A stretch of DNA of 64,000 bases from Henriciella sp. (GCF_029937755.1 NZ_JAPYPG010000008.1:83759-147758), one strand, 5' to 3'. Shown: positions 46,572 through 56,398, numbered from the stretch's first letter. Program-made: numbers and translations. Notes: generated by a model not told the origin, from the sequence alone.

Positions 46572-47342
46572 TCAGCCGGTTTCATAGCCGTACGCCGCGA
46601 TCGTCTCACGCGCCTCTTCGGTCTTCAGATAGTCGATAAAGCCCCGCGCCGCCTCATTCTCACTGGCTCGCTCCAGCAGAATGGCGTCCTGTCGGATCGG
46701 GGAATGAAGCGACTGAGGCGGCTGCCAGTATGACCCGCCGAGAGGTCTGCCGGGCGATGCGATCTGCGACAGGGCGACGAAGCCAAGTTCAGCATTCCCG
46801 CTCGTGACGATGGCCAGCGCCTGTCCTACATTTTCACCGCGAACGATCTTGTCCTGCAACTGCCCAGCAAGGCCCAGCGCGCCGATCACTTCCATCGCTG
46901 CAGCGCCATACGGGGCCAGATCGGGATTGGCGATAGCGAGGGCGCGAAAGTTTCCTTCGCGCAAGACGGCCTGGCCATCTCGCTGGAAAGCTGATGGGTC
47001 CGTGCTCCACAAGGCGAGTTTCCCGATGGCATAGGTGAAGCGCGTGCCAGCGACGGCATCCCCATCGTCTTCCAGCATTTCAGGCCGGCGCTGATCGGCC
47101 GCAAGAAACACATCGAAAGGCGCGCCATTTGTGATCTGGGTGTAGAGCTGGCCGGTTGAGCCCGAGGCAACCGAAATCTCATAGCCCGTCGACGCCTCGA
47201 AATCGGCTTCAAGCACCTCCGCCACTTCCCGGAAATTGGTTGCCACGGCCACGAGCGCATCGCCGGCAGGACGCCCGTCACCACAGGACACCGGCAGGAG
47301 AAGGACAAGAAAAGCAAATTTGCGAAGGAAAAGCCGGAGCAT
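46572..47342 (-). CDS. modA: Molybdate ABC transporter substrate-binding protein
   Basis: VAVATNFREVAEVLEADFEASTGYEISVASGSTGQLYTQITNGAPFDVFLAADQRRPEML; start at MLRLFLRK. Confidence 0.93.
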   Translation of the reverse strand: MLRLFLRKFAFLVLLLPVSCGDGRPAGDALVAVATNFREVAEVLEADFEASTGYEISVASGSTGQLYTQITNGAPFDVFLAADQRRPEMLEDDGDAVAGTRFTYAIGKLALWSTDPSAFQRDGQAVLREGNFRALAIANPDLAPYGAAAMEVIGALGLAGQLQDKIVRGENVGQALAIVTSGNAELGFVALSQIASPGRPLGGSYWQPPQSLHSPIRQDAILLERASENEAARGFIDYLKTEEARETIAAYGYETG

Positions 47343-47535
47343 GCTTTCGCCTAGCACCCCCGAAATAGCCCGGCAACTGGATGTCAGGCGCTGGCGCCCG
47401 ACTGTCCTCAAGCATTGAAACGCGCCGTTCCCCATGCGACGGACATGCTGAGCCGCTTCCACAACCCTTGGAAGAAGTCCGGTTGCAGGCGGCTATCCCC
47501 GTGATACCGTCCTGACCAGTGGCGATTTCGCCACG

Positions 47536-48057
47536 ATGATTCGGAAGGACCAAGCCATGAGCCTCGACCTTCATACGCACGATACTCCGGCTGATCCGCT
47601 CGATCTCGTCGAAGCCTGCCTCGAGAATGCAGGCTGGGAGCATCAGCGCGACGATGACACCGCCATTCAGTGCATCGCCCAGAGCCGCTGGGGCGAAATG
47701 GGCGCGCTCTTCGCTGCCCGCCGCGAGCCACCGGCGCTGCACTTCACCCTGACGCTCGACCTGAAACCAACCGCTGCGCGCCAGAACGCGATCGCCAAGC
47801 TCGTGCTGATGGCGAATGAACGCCTCTGGCTCGGCCATTTCGACTACTGGGCCGATGATCATGTCATCCTGTTCCGCCACACCCTGCCCTTGCTCGACCG
47901 CCTCGAGCCCGATCCGGGTGAGATTCGCGCGGTTCTTGCTGCCGCGACGGATGCGGTGAACATGTTCGTCCCGGCGTTCAACTTCGTGATCTGGGCCGGC
48001 AAGACGCCGGAAGAAGCCATCGACGCAGCCCTCTTCGAGACAGATGGCGAGGCCTGA
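47536..48057 (+). CDS. YbjN domain-containing protein
   Basis: LDLVEACLENAGWEHQRDDDTAIQC...ANERLWLGHFDYWADDHVILFRHTLPL. Confidence 0.87.
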   Translation: MIRKDQAMSLDLHTHDTPADPLDLVEACLENAGWEHQRDDDTAIQCIAQSRWGEMGALFAARREPPALHFTLTLDLKPTAARQNAIAKLVLMANERLWLGHFDYWADDHVILFRHTLPLLDRLEPDPGEIRAVLAAATDAVNMFVPAFNFVIWAGKTPEEAIDAALFETDGEA

Positions 48058-48850
48058 GCCGGGGATTACACTTGTCGGCGGCGGACGCATGGGCTCCGCG
48101 CTGGCCGGCGGGTGGATCCAGTCGAATTATGACGGTCCCATCGCCATTATCGATCCTCAGCCATCCTCGCAGCTGACCGACTGGGAACGCGACGGCAAGA
48201 TTACCCTGAACCCGGCACCCGGACCGGCGACCACGCTGGTCGTCGCCGTGAAGCCTCAGGTTTTCGACAAGATCTCCGATCAGATCCGCGCTCATGTGGG
48301 CCCGGACACGCTGGTGCTCTCCATCATGGCGGGCATCACACTCGACTCGCTGGCCCGCACGCTGGGCACAGACAGGGTCGCCCGCGCCATGCCGAATACG
48401 CCAGGCCTCGTCGGCAAGGGCATGACCCTGCTCTGCCTGCCGGATGAGGCCAGCGCAGATGATGGCGACTACCTAAAGGCCCTGCTGACACCGCTTGGTG
48501 ACGTCGAAGGCCCGATCGGTGAGGACATGATCTCCGCCGCAACAGCCATTTCAGGCTGCGGGCCAGCTTATGTCTTTCTGCTCGCTGAAGTCATGGCAGC
48601 GGCCGGAAAGGCGCATGGGCTCGATCAGGACATGGCGATGCGGCTGGCCAAGAAGACGATCGAGGGCGCAGGCGCGCTAATGATGGAGTCCGAAGAAGCG
48701 CCATCGAAGCTGCGCGAGAACGTGACCTCGCCCGGCGGCGTCACGAAAGCCGCGCTGGACGTCTTGATGCAGGACACGGCGATGCCATCTCTCATGGAGC
48801 ACGCTGTTGGGGCGGCGATCAAAAGGGATCGCGAACTCTCGGGAGACTGA
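48044..48850 (+). CDS. proC: Pyrroline-5-carboxylate reductase
   Basis: LVGGGRMGSALAGGW, RAMPNTPGLVGKGMT, ISGCGPAYVFLLAEVMAAAGKAHGL, LRENVTSPGGVTKAALDVL. Confidence 0.96.
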   Translation: MARPEPGITLVGGGRMGSALAGGWIQSNYDGPIAIIDPQPSSQLTDWERDGKITLNPAPGPATTLVVAVKPQVFDKISDQIRAHVGPDTLVLSIMAGITLDSLARTLGTDRVARAMPNTPGLVGKGMTLLCLPDEASADDGDYLKALLTPLGDVEGPIGEDMISAATAISGCGPAYVFLLAEVMAAAGKAHGLDQDMAMRLAKKTIEGAGALMMESEEAPSKLRENVTSPGGVTKAALDVLMQDTAMPSLMEHAVGAAIKRDRELSGD

Positions 48851-48853
48851 ACC

Positions 48854-49501
48854 TTGGTCGAAGATCGCAGGACCATCCTCGAAATGGGCGTCCGCGCCGC
48901 GCTCAAACTAGCCACCGACGAGCCATGGGCTGACCTCACCCTGGCGCAGATCGCCGATGGGGCCGGCATTCCGCTGGAACAGTTTCATGGCGTCGCCAAC
49001 AAGGATACCATCGCCGACTCCGTCGAGCGCTATTTCGACAGGGCGATGAGCGAAGGCTCCTTCGATGAGGAGGAAATGCCCCGCACGCGGCTGTTCGACG
49101 TCATCATGATGCGCTTCGAGGCGATGGAAGATTATCGCCCCGGCCTGTTGTCGCTGATGAAGTGGCGCCAGTCACAGCCGCTCCGTCTCATGAACCTCAT
49201 TGCCGCCCGCCAGGCCTCCGCCGACTGGGCGCTGGTGTGCGCCGGTCTCGACAGCTCCGAAGGCCTGCCAAAGCCCGTGAAAGCGACAGGTGTGGCTTGG
49301 GCGATTGCGCAGGCGGAACGGGCCTGGCGCAAGGAAGAGTCGGCCGATCTTTCTCGCACCATGGCGGCGCTGGACGGAGAATTGCGCAAGATGGAAGAGC
49401 GCGCCAGCTGGATTACCGGGCGGCGGAGGAAGAAATCCGCAGATAGCCCATCAGAGGCCGCCGAAGCGCGGGACGAAACCTCCCCGGAGCAGGCTGAATA
49501 G
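48854..49501 (+). CDS. TetR/COQ9-like protein
   Basis: N-terminal HTH-like LTLAQIADGAGIPLEQFHGVANKDTIADSVERYFD; downstream of proC. Confidence 0.65.
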   Translation: MVEDRRTILEMGVRAALKLATDEPWADLTLAQIADGAGIPLEQFHGVANKDTIADSVERYFDRAMSEGSFDEEEMPRTRLFDVIMMRFEAMEDYRPGLLSLMKWRQSQPLRLMNLIAARQASADWALVCAGLDSSEGLPKPVKATGVAWAIAQAERAWRKEESADLSRTMAALDGELRKMEERASWITGRRRKKSADSPSEAAEARDETSPEQAE

Positions 49502-49534
49502 GCGCCCCCGTTTGCTTTTTCCGCCACGTGGCCT

Positions 49535-50326
49535 ATGCCCTCGCCCATGAGCATTCTTCCCCATACGCTTGCCCCGCATATTGCCAGCATGAAAGGCATC
49601 CGCCACGGCTTCTTCGGACGCCAGGGCGGGGTCTCCGACGGCATCTATGAAAGCCTCAATGTCGGCCCCGGCTCCGGCGACCGGCCCAAGGCCGTGACCC
49701 GCAACCGGGCGCTGATGGCCGAGGCGGTGGGCGCGTCGGGACCGGAAAACCTCCTCTCCTGCCACCAGGTGCATTCTGACCGCGCCATCCTCGCGACGAT
49801 GCCGTGGGGCGATGACCGCCCGCAGGCCGACGGCATGGTGACCGACCTGCCCGGCATCGCGCTCTGCATCCTCACCGCCGACTGCGTGCCGGTGCTGCTG
49901 GCAGACCGCAAGGCCGGGATCATCGGCGCCTGCCATGCCGGCTGGAAGGGCGCGCTCGGCGGCATCTGCGAGGCGACCATCGCCAAGATGGAGACGATCG
50001 GCGCCAGCAGGAAAGACATCCACGCCGCAATTGGCCCGTGCATCGGCCAGGAGAGCTATGAGGTCGGCCCGGATTTCCGTGAGGCATTCATGGAAAAGGC
50101 CCCGTGGAGTGGCAATCTCTTCCATGCCGGCCAGGGCGACCGTTTCCACTTCAACATCGAGACCTTCGTGAAGAACCGCCTGCTGCACGAGAAGGTCGCC
50201 TGGGTCGACGTCATCGGCCACGACACCTGCGAGATGGAGGAGATGTATTTCTCCAACCGCCGCCGCAACCACCGCGACGAACCCGATTATGGCCGCCAGG
50301 GCTCGGTCATCATGCTGGAGGGATAG
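49535..50326 (+). CDS. pgeF: Peptidoglycan editing factor/purine nucleoside phosphorylase YfiH (laccase-domain)
   Basis: HGFFGRQGGVSDGIYESLNVG, DCVPVLLADRKAGIIGACHAGWKGALGGI, IGPCIGQESYEVG. Confidence 0.95.
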   Translation: MPSPMSILPHTLAPHIASMKGIRHGFFGRQGGVSDGIYESLNVGPGSGDRPKAVTRNRALMAEAVGASGPENLLSCHQVHSDRAILATMPWGDDRPQADGMVTDLPGIALCILTADCVPVLLADRKAGIIGACHAGWKGALGGICEATIAKMETIGASRKDIHAAIGPCIGQESYEVGPDFREAFMEKAPWSGNLFHAGQGDRFHFNIETFVKNRLLHEKVAWVDVIGHDTCEMEEMYFSNRRRNHRDEPDYGRQGSVIMLEG

Positions 50327-50410
50327 GGACCAGACGGTCCACCGCTCTATCCCGCCCGAGAGGTTCCGGGCGCGTGCCGGACAGCATGGCCTCCATCCCC
50401 CAAAAACGAC

Positions 50411-50509
50411 AGTCCGAAAACGTTCCGGTTTCAGTCCGGAAACAGTCCGGTTCCGGGGCCCGGAAAGCGTTCCGGAAACAGCCCAATTCCAGCCCAGTTT
50501 CAGCCCAGT
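50411..50509. repeat. Degenerate 11-bp-period tandem repeat (copy 3, longest)
   Basis: agtccgaaaac/gttccggtttc/agtccggaaac/agtccggttcc/ggggcccggaa/agcgttccgga/aacagcccaat/tccagcccagt/ttcagcccagt; nine 11-nt steps. Confidence 0.7.
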
Positions 50510-50666
50510 TTTGGCGAGCAGAGCCGTGTCCGCCTCAGGTGACCTTCAGGGTGGTCTACGACCGTCGGCACCCTCACCCCTGACCCCTCTCCCGCAACCG
50601 GGGGGACGCGCCGGCTCAGGCGAGCCTCATATGGGCGAGGGGCACGCTTCGTGGTAAACTGGATTC

Positions 50667-50939
50667 ATGAGCTACGATGTTGGCGCTGGCGACCTGGTGC
50701 TCTGCGTGAATGCGGCGCCGAACCATGTGACGGGCGAGCCGGTGCCGCTCGTGGCGGGCGAGACCTACCGGGTCTACTACGTCATGCCCTTCCTCTGCCC
50801 GTGCGGGCGCTCGGACGCCCTGCTCGATGTCGGCGTCGGCTTCGCCTGGTGCCAGACCCGCTTCCGCCTCCTGCCCAAACCGAAGAAGCGGCAAGTGACG
50901 CGGAAGGTCACTGCGCCGAAGGAGGTCGAGACGGTGTGA
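50667..50939 (+). CDS. Hypothetical small protein
   Basis: MSYDVGAGDLVLCVNAAPNHVTGEPVPLVAGETYRVYYVMPFLCPCGRSDALLDVGVGFAWCQTRFRLL; cysteine-containing; no recognised family. Confidence 0.6.
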   Translation: MSYDVGAGDLVLCVNAAPNHVTGEPVPLVAGETYRVYYVMPFLCPCGRSDALLDVGVGFAWCQTRFRLLPKPKKRQVTRKVTAPKEVETV

Positions 50940-51041
50940 GGGACGGCGGGTGTATTGTGCTCCGAAGAACGACACTTTGAAAACAGTGAAATTAATCAAA
51001 CCGAACAAGCACGAATAGACCGAAAACAACCGATCTTTACG

Positions 51042-51908
51042 TTACATACCAACAAGCGATTTCAATAGTTTTTCCGAGTGCGAGGCGATTTCGTGACTAT
51101 TCTTGGCGGCGTACTGGTTGATCTGACGGATTTTTTCAGGACTTGCTACGTTTCTATGGGGAATCCCGTTTCGGATATCGCGAACCAGAACCAACGCTAT
51201 CTTGGGACAAATCGGCATCCACATTTCCATATTCGGATTGGATAGACCATTGGAGCCACCATTTCCTATTCGATAGACCATTCTACTAGCAAGAATGAAT
51301 GAGTGCTTTGTCTCAGAGATCGCCCATCTAGGCACAAACTCAGAAAGCGTTTCTACTACACGCTGGCTGTCGTTGATTGTTGCGGCCACTCTTATGTGCC
51401 TACCTCGATCACGCAACCGGGCTTCGTTTGACAATTCAGCTTCTAGTTTTTGGCGTTGCTCAACGGGGACATCATCTGGCATTGCCCGCAAAGTGTCTTC
51501 AACAAGTTCTTTCCCAAGCTCAAAATCGTCGTGATCCTGAAGAAAATCAGGTGTTCTTTTTGCCATGTGCATCGCTGTCTTACGCAGAGAATCCAAAGAT
51601 TCGTCGGAAAAGTCGGGAATCTCTCCACGATCGAGAATCTCAATAGTTTGTGGAAGAATGCGACCGAGAAAGTCGTCTAGTTTCGCATAAAATGCACGCT
51701 CAATTCGGTCAGAACGTTGTTCATCTTCCAAGATCGTATTGTAATCTCTTATGACAAAAGTCTTTTCAATCGGCTTGCGCTTTGGCGCCGAATAAGTGCC
51801 GAGTTGGTCCTTCTTAGCACGCCAAATTTTTAGGGGATCACCCTCAATCCCAAATTGCCTTTGCAGTACCTTTGGGACGATGTGATGGTTTTTGGCTCTG
51901 TTACCCAT
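51042..51908 (-). CDS. DUF4238 domain-containing protein
   Basis: MGNRAKNHHIVPKVLQRQFGIEGDPLKIWRAKKDQ...KTFVIRDYNTILED; visibly lower GC than the surrounding genes. Confidence 0.82.
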   Translation of the reverse strand: MGNRAKNHHIVPKVLQRQFGIEGDPLKIWRAKKDQLGTYSAPKRKPIEKTFVIRDYNTILEDEQRSDRIERAFYAKLDDFLGRILPQTIEILDRGEIPDFSDESLDSLRKTAMHMAKRTPDFLQDHDDFELGKELVEDTLRAMPDDVPVEQRQKLEAELSNEARLRDRGRHIRVAATINDSQRVVETLSEFVPRWAISETKHSFILASRMVYRIGNGGSNGLSNPNMEMWMPICPKIALVLVRDIRNGIPHRNVASPEKIRQINQYAAKNSHEIASHSEKLLKSLVGM

Positions 51909-52078
51909 TGTGCTTGCTATAGTGCCTTTCTGCGTATCAAGCCGCTGGAAATCAACTATCCTGAACTTTAACGTCCGCTTTCGGTTCTCCCACCCCACCT
52001 GCACCCTTTTCCTTGCGACTCGGCGCGCCTTGTTCCAAAAGCGCCGCTAGCGGATCAATGGAAGGGCTGGCCTGAGCG

Positions 52079-53011
52079 ATGAAACTGATTTCCTGCAACG
52101 CGAACCGACCCCTGGCGGAAGCCATTGCGGACCATCTCGACTGCCCGCTCTCTGCTGCCGAGATCAAGAATTTCTCCGACAATGAGATCTTCGTGCGCAT
52201 CAATGAAAATGTCCGCGGCGAGGATGTCTTCGTCATCCAGTCGACCTCGAAGCCGGCCAATGACAATTTGATGGAGCTGCTGATCTGCATCGATGCGCTG
52301 GTGCGCGCCTCGGCCAGCCGGATCACCGCCGTCATCCCCTATTACGGCTATGCCCGCCAGGACCGGAAGACCGATGGCCGCACGCCGATCTCCGCCAAGC
52401 TGGTTGCCAATCTGATCGCCAAGGCGGGTGCCGACCGCGTGCTGACCATGGATCTCCATGCCGGCCAGATCCAGGGCTTCTTCGACGTGCCGACCGACAA
52501 TCTCGTCGCCATGCCAGTGATCGAGAACGACATTCGCATCACCCATGGCAGCAGCAATGTCATGGTGGTATCGCCCGATGTCGGCGGCGTGGTGCGCGCG
52601 CGCAACCTCGCCAACCGGCTGGGGGTCGATCTTGCCATTGTCGACAAGCGCCGCCCGGAAGCCGGCAAGTCGGAAGTCATGAACATCATTGGCGATGTCT
52701 CGGGCCGCCACTGCATCATGGTCGATGATATCTGCGACTCCGGCGGCACGCTGGTGAACGCGGCCGCCGCGCTGAAGGACAAGGGCGCCAGCGGCGTCAG
52801 CGCCTATGTCACGCACGGGGTGCTGTCCAACAATGCGGTCAAGCGGGTAGAGAAATCCGTCATGGACGAGATCGTCATCTGCGACACGATCCGGCCGACC
52901 GAAGAGGACTTCAAGTCCAAGAGCCTGCGCGTGTTGTCTGTCGCCCCGCTTCTGGGCGAAGCCATCCGCCGCATCGCGAACAATGAAAGCGTCTCGAAGC
53001 TGTTTGACTAA
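52079..53011 (+). CDS. prs: Ribose-phosphate pyrophosphokinase
   Basis: [79 protein letters not shown]. Confidence 0.97.
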   Translation: MKLISCNANRPLAEAIADHLDCPLSAAEIKNFSDNEIFVRINENVRGEDVFVIQSTSKPANDNLMELLICIDALVRASASRITAVIPYYGYARQDRKTDGRTPISAKLVANLIAKAGADRVLTMDLHAGQIQGFFDVPTDNLVAMPVIENDIRITHGSSNVMVVSPDVGGVVRARNLANRLGVDLAIVDKRRPEAGKSEVMNIIGDVSGRHCIMVDDICDSGGTLVNAAAALKDKGASGVSAYVTHGVLSNNAVKRVEKSVMDEIVICDTIRPTEEDFKSKSLRVLSVAPLLGEAIRRIANNESVSKLFD

Positions 53012-53045
53012 AATGTGATCTGGCCTGCGACACCTCGGCAGGAAC

Positions 53046-53098
53046 GGCCCTTCCGCCTTCGAGTTGGTTTTGTAACGAACCACCAAGAAGGAAGGGCC
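53046..53098 (+). promoter_or_regulatory. 5' UTR hairpin overlapping the SSADH Shine-Dalgarno
   Basis: GGCCCTTCC (53046-53054) pairs perfectly with GGAAGGGCC (53090-53098), with additional TTC/GAA and TTGG/CCAA pairs inside; ATG at 53104. Confidence 0.5.
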
Positions 53099-53103
53099 AA
53101 GAA

Positions 53104-54501
53104 ATGGCTGACAGTCAGCAACTGGGCGACATGCTCACCACCATCAATCCCGCCAATGGGCAGGAGCTCGAACGCTATCCTAGAATGGGCGACAGCGACG
53201 TCGAGACGATCATCCAGAATTGCCATGAGGCCTTCCTGGACTGGCGCCATGAAAGCCCGGAAAAGCGCGGCGAAATCATCAAGGCCATCGGCGAGGGCCT
53301 ACGGTCGAAGAAGTCCGAACTCGCCAGGCTGATGACCAATGAGATGGGCAAGCTCGTCAAACAGGGCGAGCAGGAAGTCGATCTCTGCGCGGGCATCTGT
53401 GACTGGACCGCGGCGAACGGGCCGAAGGAACTGGCCGCCGAAGAGCGCGAGCTGCCGAATGGCGGCAAGGGGCGGATCGCCTATTCGCCGATCGGCGTGA
53501 TCTACGGCATCCAGCCCTGGAACTTCCCGGCCTATCAGGTCATCCGCTATGCCATCGCCAATCTGATGGCGGGCAATGGCGTCCTGCTGAAGCATGCCGA
53601 GTCGGTGACCGGCTCAGGCCTGATGCTGGAAAAGATCTTCCGCGATGCCGGGCTGCCGGAGAACCTGTTCTCCGTCCTGCGCATCAATCATGACCAGTCC
53701 GACGCGGTCATCGCACACAAGCTGGTACGCGGCGTCACGCTGACGGGCAGTGCCGGGGCCGGCCAGATCATCGCCAAACAGGCCGGCGAGAAGCTCAAGA
53801 AGACCGTGCTAGAGCTCGGCTCGAACGACGCCTATATCGTGCTCGCCGACGCCGACCTCGACAAGGCCGTGCGCCAGTGCGTGATGGGCCGCGTCTACAA
53901 TAATGGCGAGACCTGCGTGGCCGCCAAACGCTTCATTGTTGTCGACGAGATCTATGACGACTTCCGCGACCGCTTCGTAAAGGCGATGAAGGACGTCAAG
54001 ATGGGCGACCCGCTCAACAATGAGGGCGATATCGGCCCGATGGCCCGCGAGGACCTCCGCGACGACCTGCATGAGCAGGTGCAGAAGAGTGTCCAGAACG
54101 GCGCGCAGATCCAGTGCGGCGGCGACGTGCCCAAGGATGATGGCTGGTGGTATCCGGCGACCGTCCTCGACAATGTGAAGCCCGGCCAGCCGGCCTATGA
54201 TGACGAGCTGTTCGGCCCAGTCGCCTCGCTGATCCGCGCGAAGGATGGCGATGACGCGATGCGGATCGCCAATGACAGCCGCTTCGGCCTCGGCGGCGGC
54301 ATCTTCTCCGAGGACAAGGAGAAGGCCATCGAGCTCGCGGAGAAGCATTTCGACACCGGCATGGTGTTCATCAACGGCTTCGGCCTGGCACAGCCCAACA
54401 TGCCGTTCGGCGGGGTCAAGGACTCAGGCTATGGCCGCGAACATGGCGGCTTCGGCATGAAGGAGTTCGTGAACGTGAAGGCAATCAATGTGATGGGCTA
54501 G
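53104..54501 (+). CDS. NAD(P)-dependent aldehyde/succinate-semialdehyde dehydrogenase
   Basis: GVIYGIQPWNFPAYQVIRYA, GVTLTGSAGAGQIIAKQAGEKLKKTVLELGSNDAYIVL, NNGETCVAAKRFIV, NMPFGGVKDSGYGREHGGFGMKEFVN. Confidence 0.95.
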   Translation: MADSQQLGDMLTTINPANGQELERYPRMGDSDVETIIQNCHEAFLDWRHESPEKRGEIIKAIGEGLRSKKSELARLMTNEMGKLVKQGEQEVDLCAGICDWTAANGPKELAAEERELPNGGKGRIAYSPIGVIYGIQPWNFPAYQVIRYAIANLMAGNGVLLKHAESVTGSGLMLEKIFRDAGLPENLFSVLRINHDQSDAVIAHKLVRGVTLTGSAGAGQIIAKQAGEKLKKTVLELGSNDAYIVLADADLDKAVRQCVMGRVYNNGETCVAAKRFIVVDEIYDDFRDRFVKAMKDVKMGDPLNNEGDIGPMAREDLRDDLHEQVQKSVQNGAQIQCGGDVPKDDGWWYPATVLDNVKPGQPAYDDELFGPVASLIRAKDGDDAMRIANDSRFGLGGGIFSEDKEKAIELAEKHFDTGMVFINGFGLAQPNMPFGGVKDSGYGREHGGFGMKEFVNVKAINVMG

Positions 54502-54539
54502 CCTGAGGCCAGCCCACCACCGAAAACTCAAAGCGATTG

Positions 54540-55982
54540 TCAGCCGGCCGCGTACAGCACGAGGCCGGCTGATTTTTGCGGGTCCAGCGGTTTCAGCTCG
54601 GTCTCGCCGCTCTCGGCGTCGAGCTGCGGCTGCCAGTGTTCGAGATGCAGGTGCGGGCCGGTCGCATACTTGCCGGACATGCCGACCTTGCCGATCACAG
54701 TCCCGGCGTTCACCTCATCGCCAACCTCGACAAGCCGCTCGCTCAGCTGCGCGAAGCGCATCTTGCTGCCATCGCCGAACGCGATCTCGACGGTCTCGCC
54801 ATAGCCTTTCTTCGAGGCGGACAGGACGACCGTGCCGCATCCAGGCGTGTGAACCGGTGTGCCCATCGGGGCCTTGATGTCGGTGCCGTTATGGAAGACG
54901 GGCTTCTTGGTGACGGGATGGGTGCGTTCGCCATAGCGGCTCGAGACGCCGGCGTCGGGGCTGAGCAGGACCGCGAAGTCAAAGCTCGCCTCGCCATCCT
55001 CCTTCCCATCGGCCGCAGCGACCGCGTCCTTCTGGCCTTCCGCTAGCGCGAAAGGGGTCAGCGCAAGCGCGACAAGGCTTGCACCGAGAGCCATGACAGG
55101 ACGCGATCGCGCCGGGCGGTGTTCGAACAGACGGTTGAGACGCATGGGTAGGCTCCGTTTTCTGGGCAGGATGAAAGCAGCGACGGGGAGCGCGCGCACC
55201 GGCGCACTGATCCGGGCGGCCTGGGCGAGCGTGCGGGCATAGCCGATCCGGTCGCCGCTCAGCTCGGAGGCGATCTCGTCGCACACGGCCTCGCGCCAGA
55301 AGTCGAGTTCGCGCCGCATCATCCAGGCAAAGGGGGAGAACCAGAAGATATCCGCAACGAGGCGCTCCAGCGGCCGCGTGATGAGGTCACCGCGTTTCAG
55401 GTGAACGCACTCATGGATCCCGATCTGGCGCAGGTCTTCCGGCGCCTCAAGGCCTTCCGGTACATAGATGGCGCGGCTGGCAAAGCCTGCGATGAAAGGC
55501 GATCCACCGGGGATCAGCCGCACATTGGGTACCCGCTCGAGGCCCAGCTCTGTCAGGGGAAAGGCGTCGATTGTGCGCCAATAGGCCACCGAGCGGGATT
55601 TCAGTCGCTGCAGGCGCGCCTGGGCGAGGAGGGCTGCGCCAAAGCGCAGGGCCCAGCCGGCGGCCAGCACGGCGAAAAGGGTTGGCGCTGTCCAGGCCCA
55701 TTGCGGGCCGGACACGGCCGTCTGCAGGCTTGTCGAAGCCGCCGAGACCGCTCCGGCCGCCGGTTCGACATAAGGGATGTCGGGCAGCGCCGAGGGCAAG
55801 GTCTGCGGCACAAGGCTCGCCACGCCGATCACGACCACCGGCAGGGCGCTCAACAGGGCGGCGCCGCGCCAGACAAGCTGTGCAAATCGGGCATTGACCC
55901 GTCCGGCTGTGATCAGGCTCGAGGCTCCGGCAAGGAAGCCGGTCCAGAGCAGGATAAAAATGACAAACCAGGCGATGCTCAT
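54540..55982 (-). CDS. M56 (BlaR1-like) plus M23 (LytM) fusion metallopeptidase
   Basis: N-terminal TM segments and HECVHLKRGDL (HExxH, M56); C-terminal FHNGTDIKAPMGTPVHTPGCGTVV...GPHLHLEHW (M23 HxxxD and HxH). Confidence 0.92.
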   Translation of the reverse strand: MSIAWFVIFILLWTGFLAGASSLITAGRVNARFAQLVWRGAALLSALPVVVIGVASLVPQTLPSALPDIPYVEPAAGAVSAASTSLQTAVSGPQWAWTAPTLFAVLAAGWALRFGAALLAQARLQRLKSRSVAYWRTIDAFPLTELGLERVPNVRLIPGGSPFIAGFASRAIYVPEGLEAPEDLRQIGIHECVHLKRGDLITRPLERLVADIFWFSPFAWMMRRELDFWREAVCDEIASELSGDRIGYARTLAQAARISAPVRALPVAAFILPRKRSLPMRLNRLFEHRPARSRPVMALGASLVALALTPFALAEGQKDAVAAADGKEDGEASFDFAVLLSPDAGVSSRYGERTHPVTKKPVFHNGTDIKAPMGTPVHTPGCGTVVLSASKKGYGETVEIAFGDGSKMRFAQLSERLVEVGDEVNAGTVIGKVGMSGKYATGPHLHLEHWQPQLDAESGETELKPLDPQKSAGLVLYAAG

Positions 55983-55984
55983 CG

Positions 55985-56380
55985 CTATTCCCCTCTCTCT
56001 GCCCGTTCCTTGTCTTCAGCGGCATTGATGATTGCATCGAGCTCATCGAGCTCTTCGCTCGACAGGTGCGGACTTTCGGCAAACAGTGCGGCGGGCAGCG
56101 GCCCTTTCAGATCGAGCACCTGACGCGCCAGCTGGCGGACCAGACCGCCCAGCGTTTCCACCCGGTCGAGCACGGCGACATAAAAAGCCGCGGCTTCCGT
56201 CGACTCCCCGTCGCGCTTCACCCAGCCCTTGGTCTCCATCCGGTTGATCACCGTACGGGTGGTCGAAAGCTGCCAGCCCTGAGCCGGCCCGATGGATTCA
56301 TGGATTTCCCGCGCCGTGCGCCGTCCGGCTGACCACAGGTATTTGAGAATGACGAGTTCTGATGCATTCGGTTTTGACAT
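55985..56380 (-). CDS. BlaI/MecI/CopY family transcriptional regulator
   Basis: SELVILKYLWSAGRRTAREIHESIGPAQGWQLSTTRTVINRMETKGWVKRD. Confidence 0.92.
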   Translation of the reverse strand: MSKPNASELVILKYLWSAGRRTAREIHESIGPAQGWQLSTTRTVINRMETKGWVKRDGESTEAAAFYVAVLDRVETLGGLVRQLARQVLDLKGPLPAALFAESPHLSSEELDELDAIINAAEDKERAERGE

Positions 56381-56398
56381 GATGTGGTGACCCTTCCA

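Noticed and set aside
52055-53086. 343-aa minus-strand ORF
   Set aside because: Shadow of prs, which has clear PRPP synthetase motifs.
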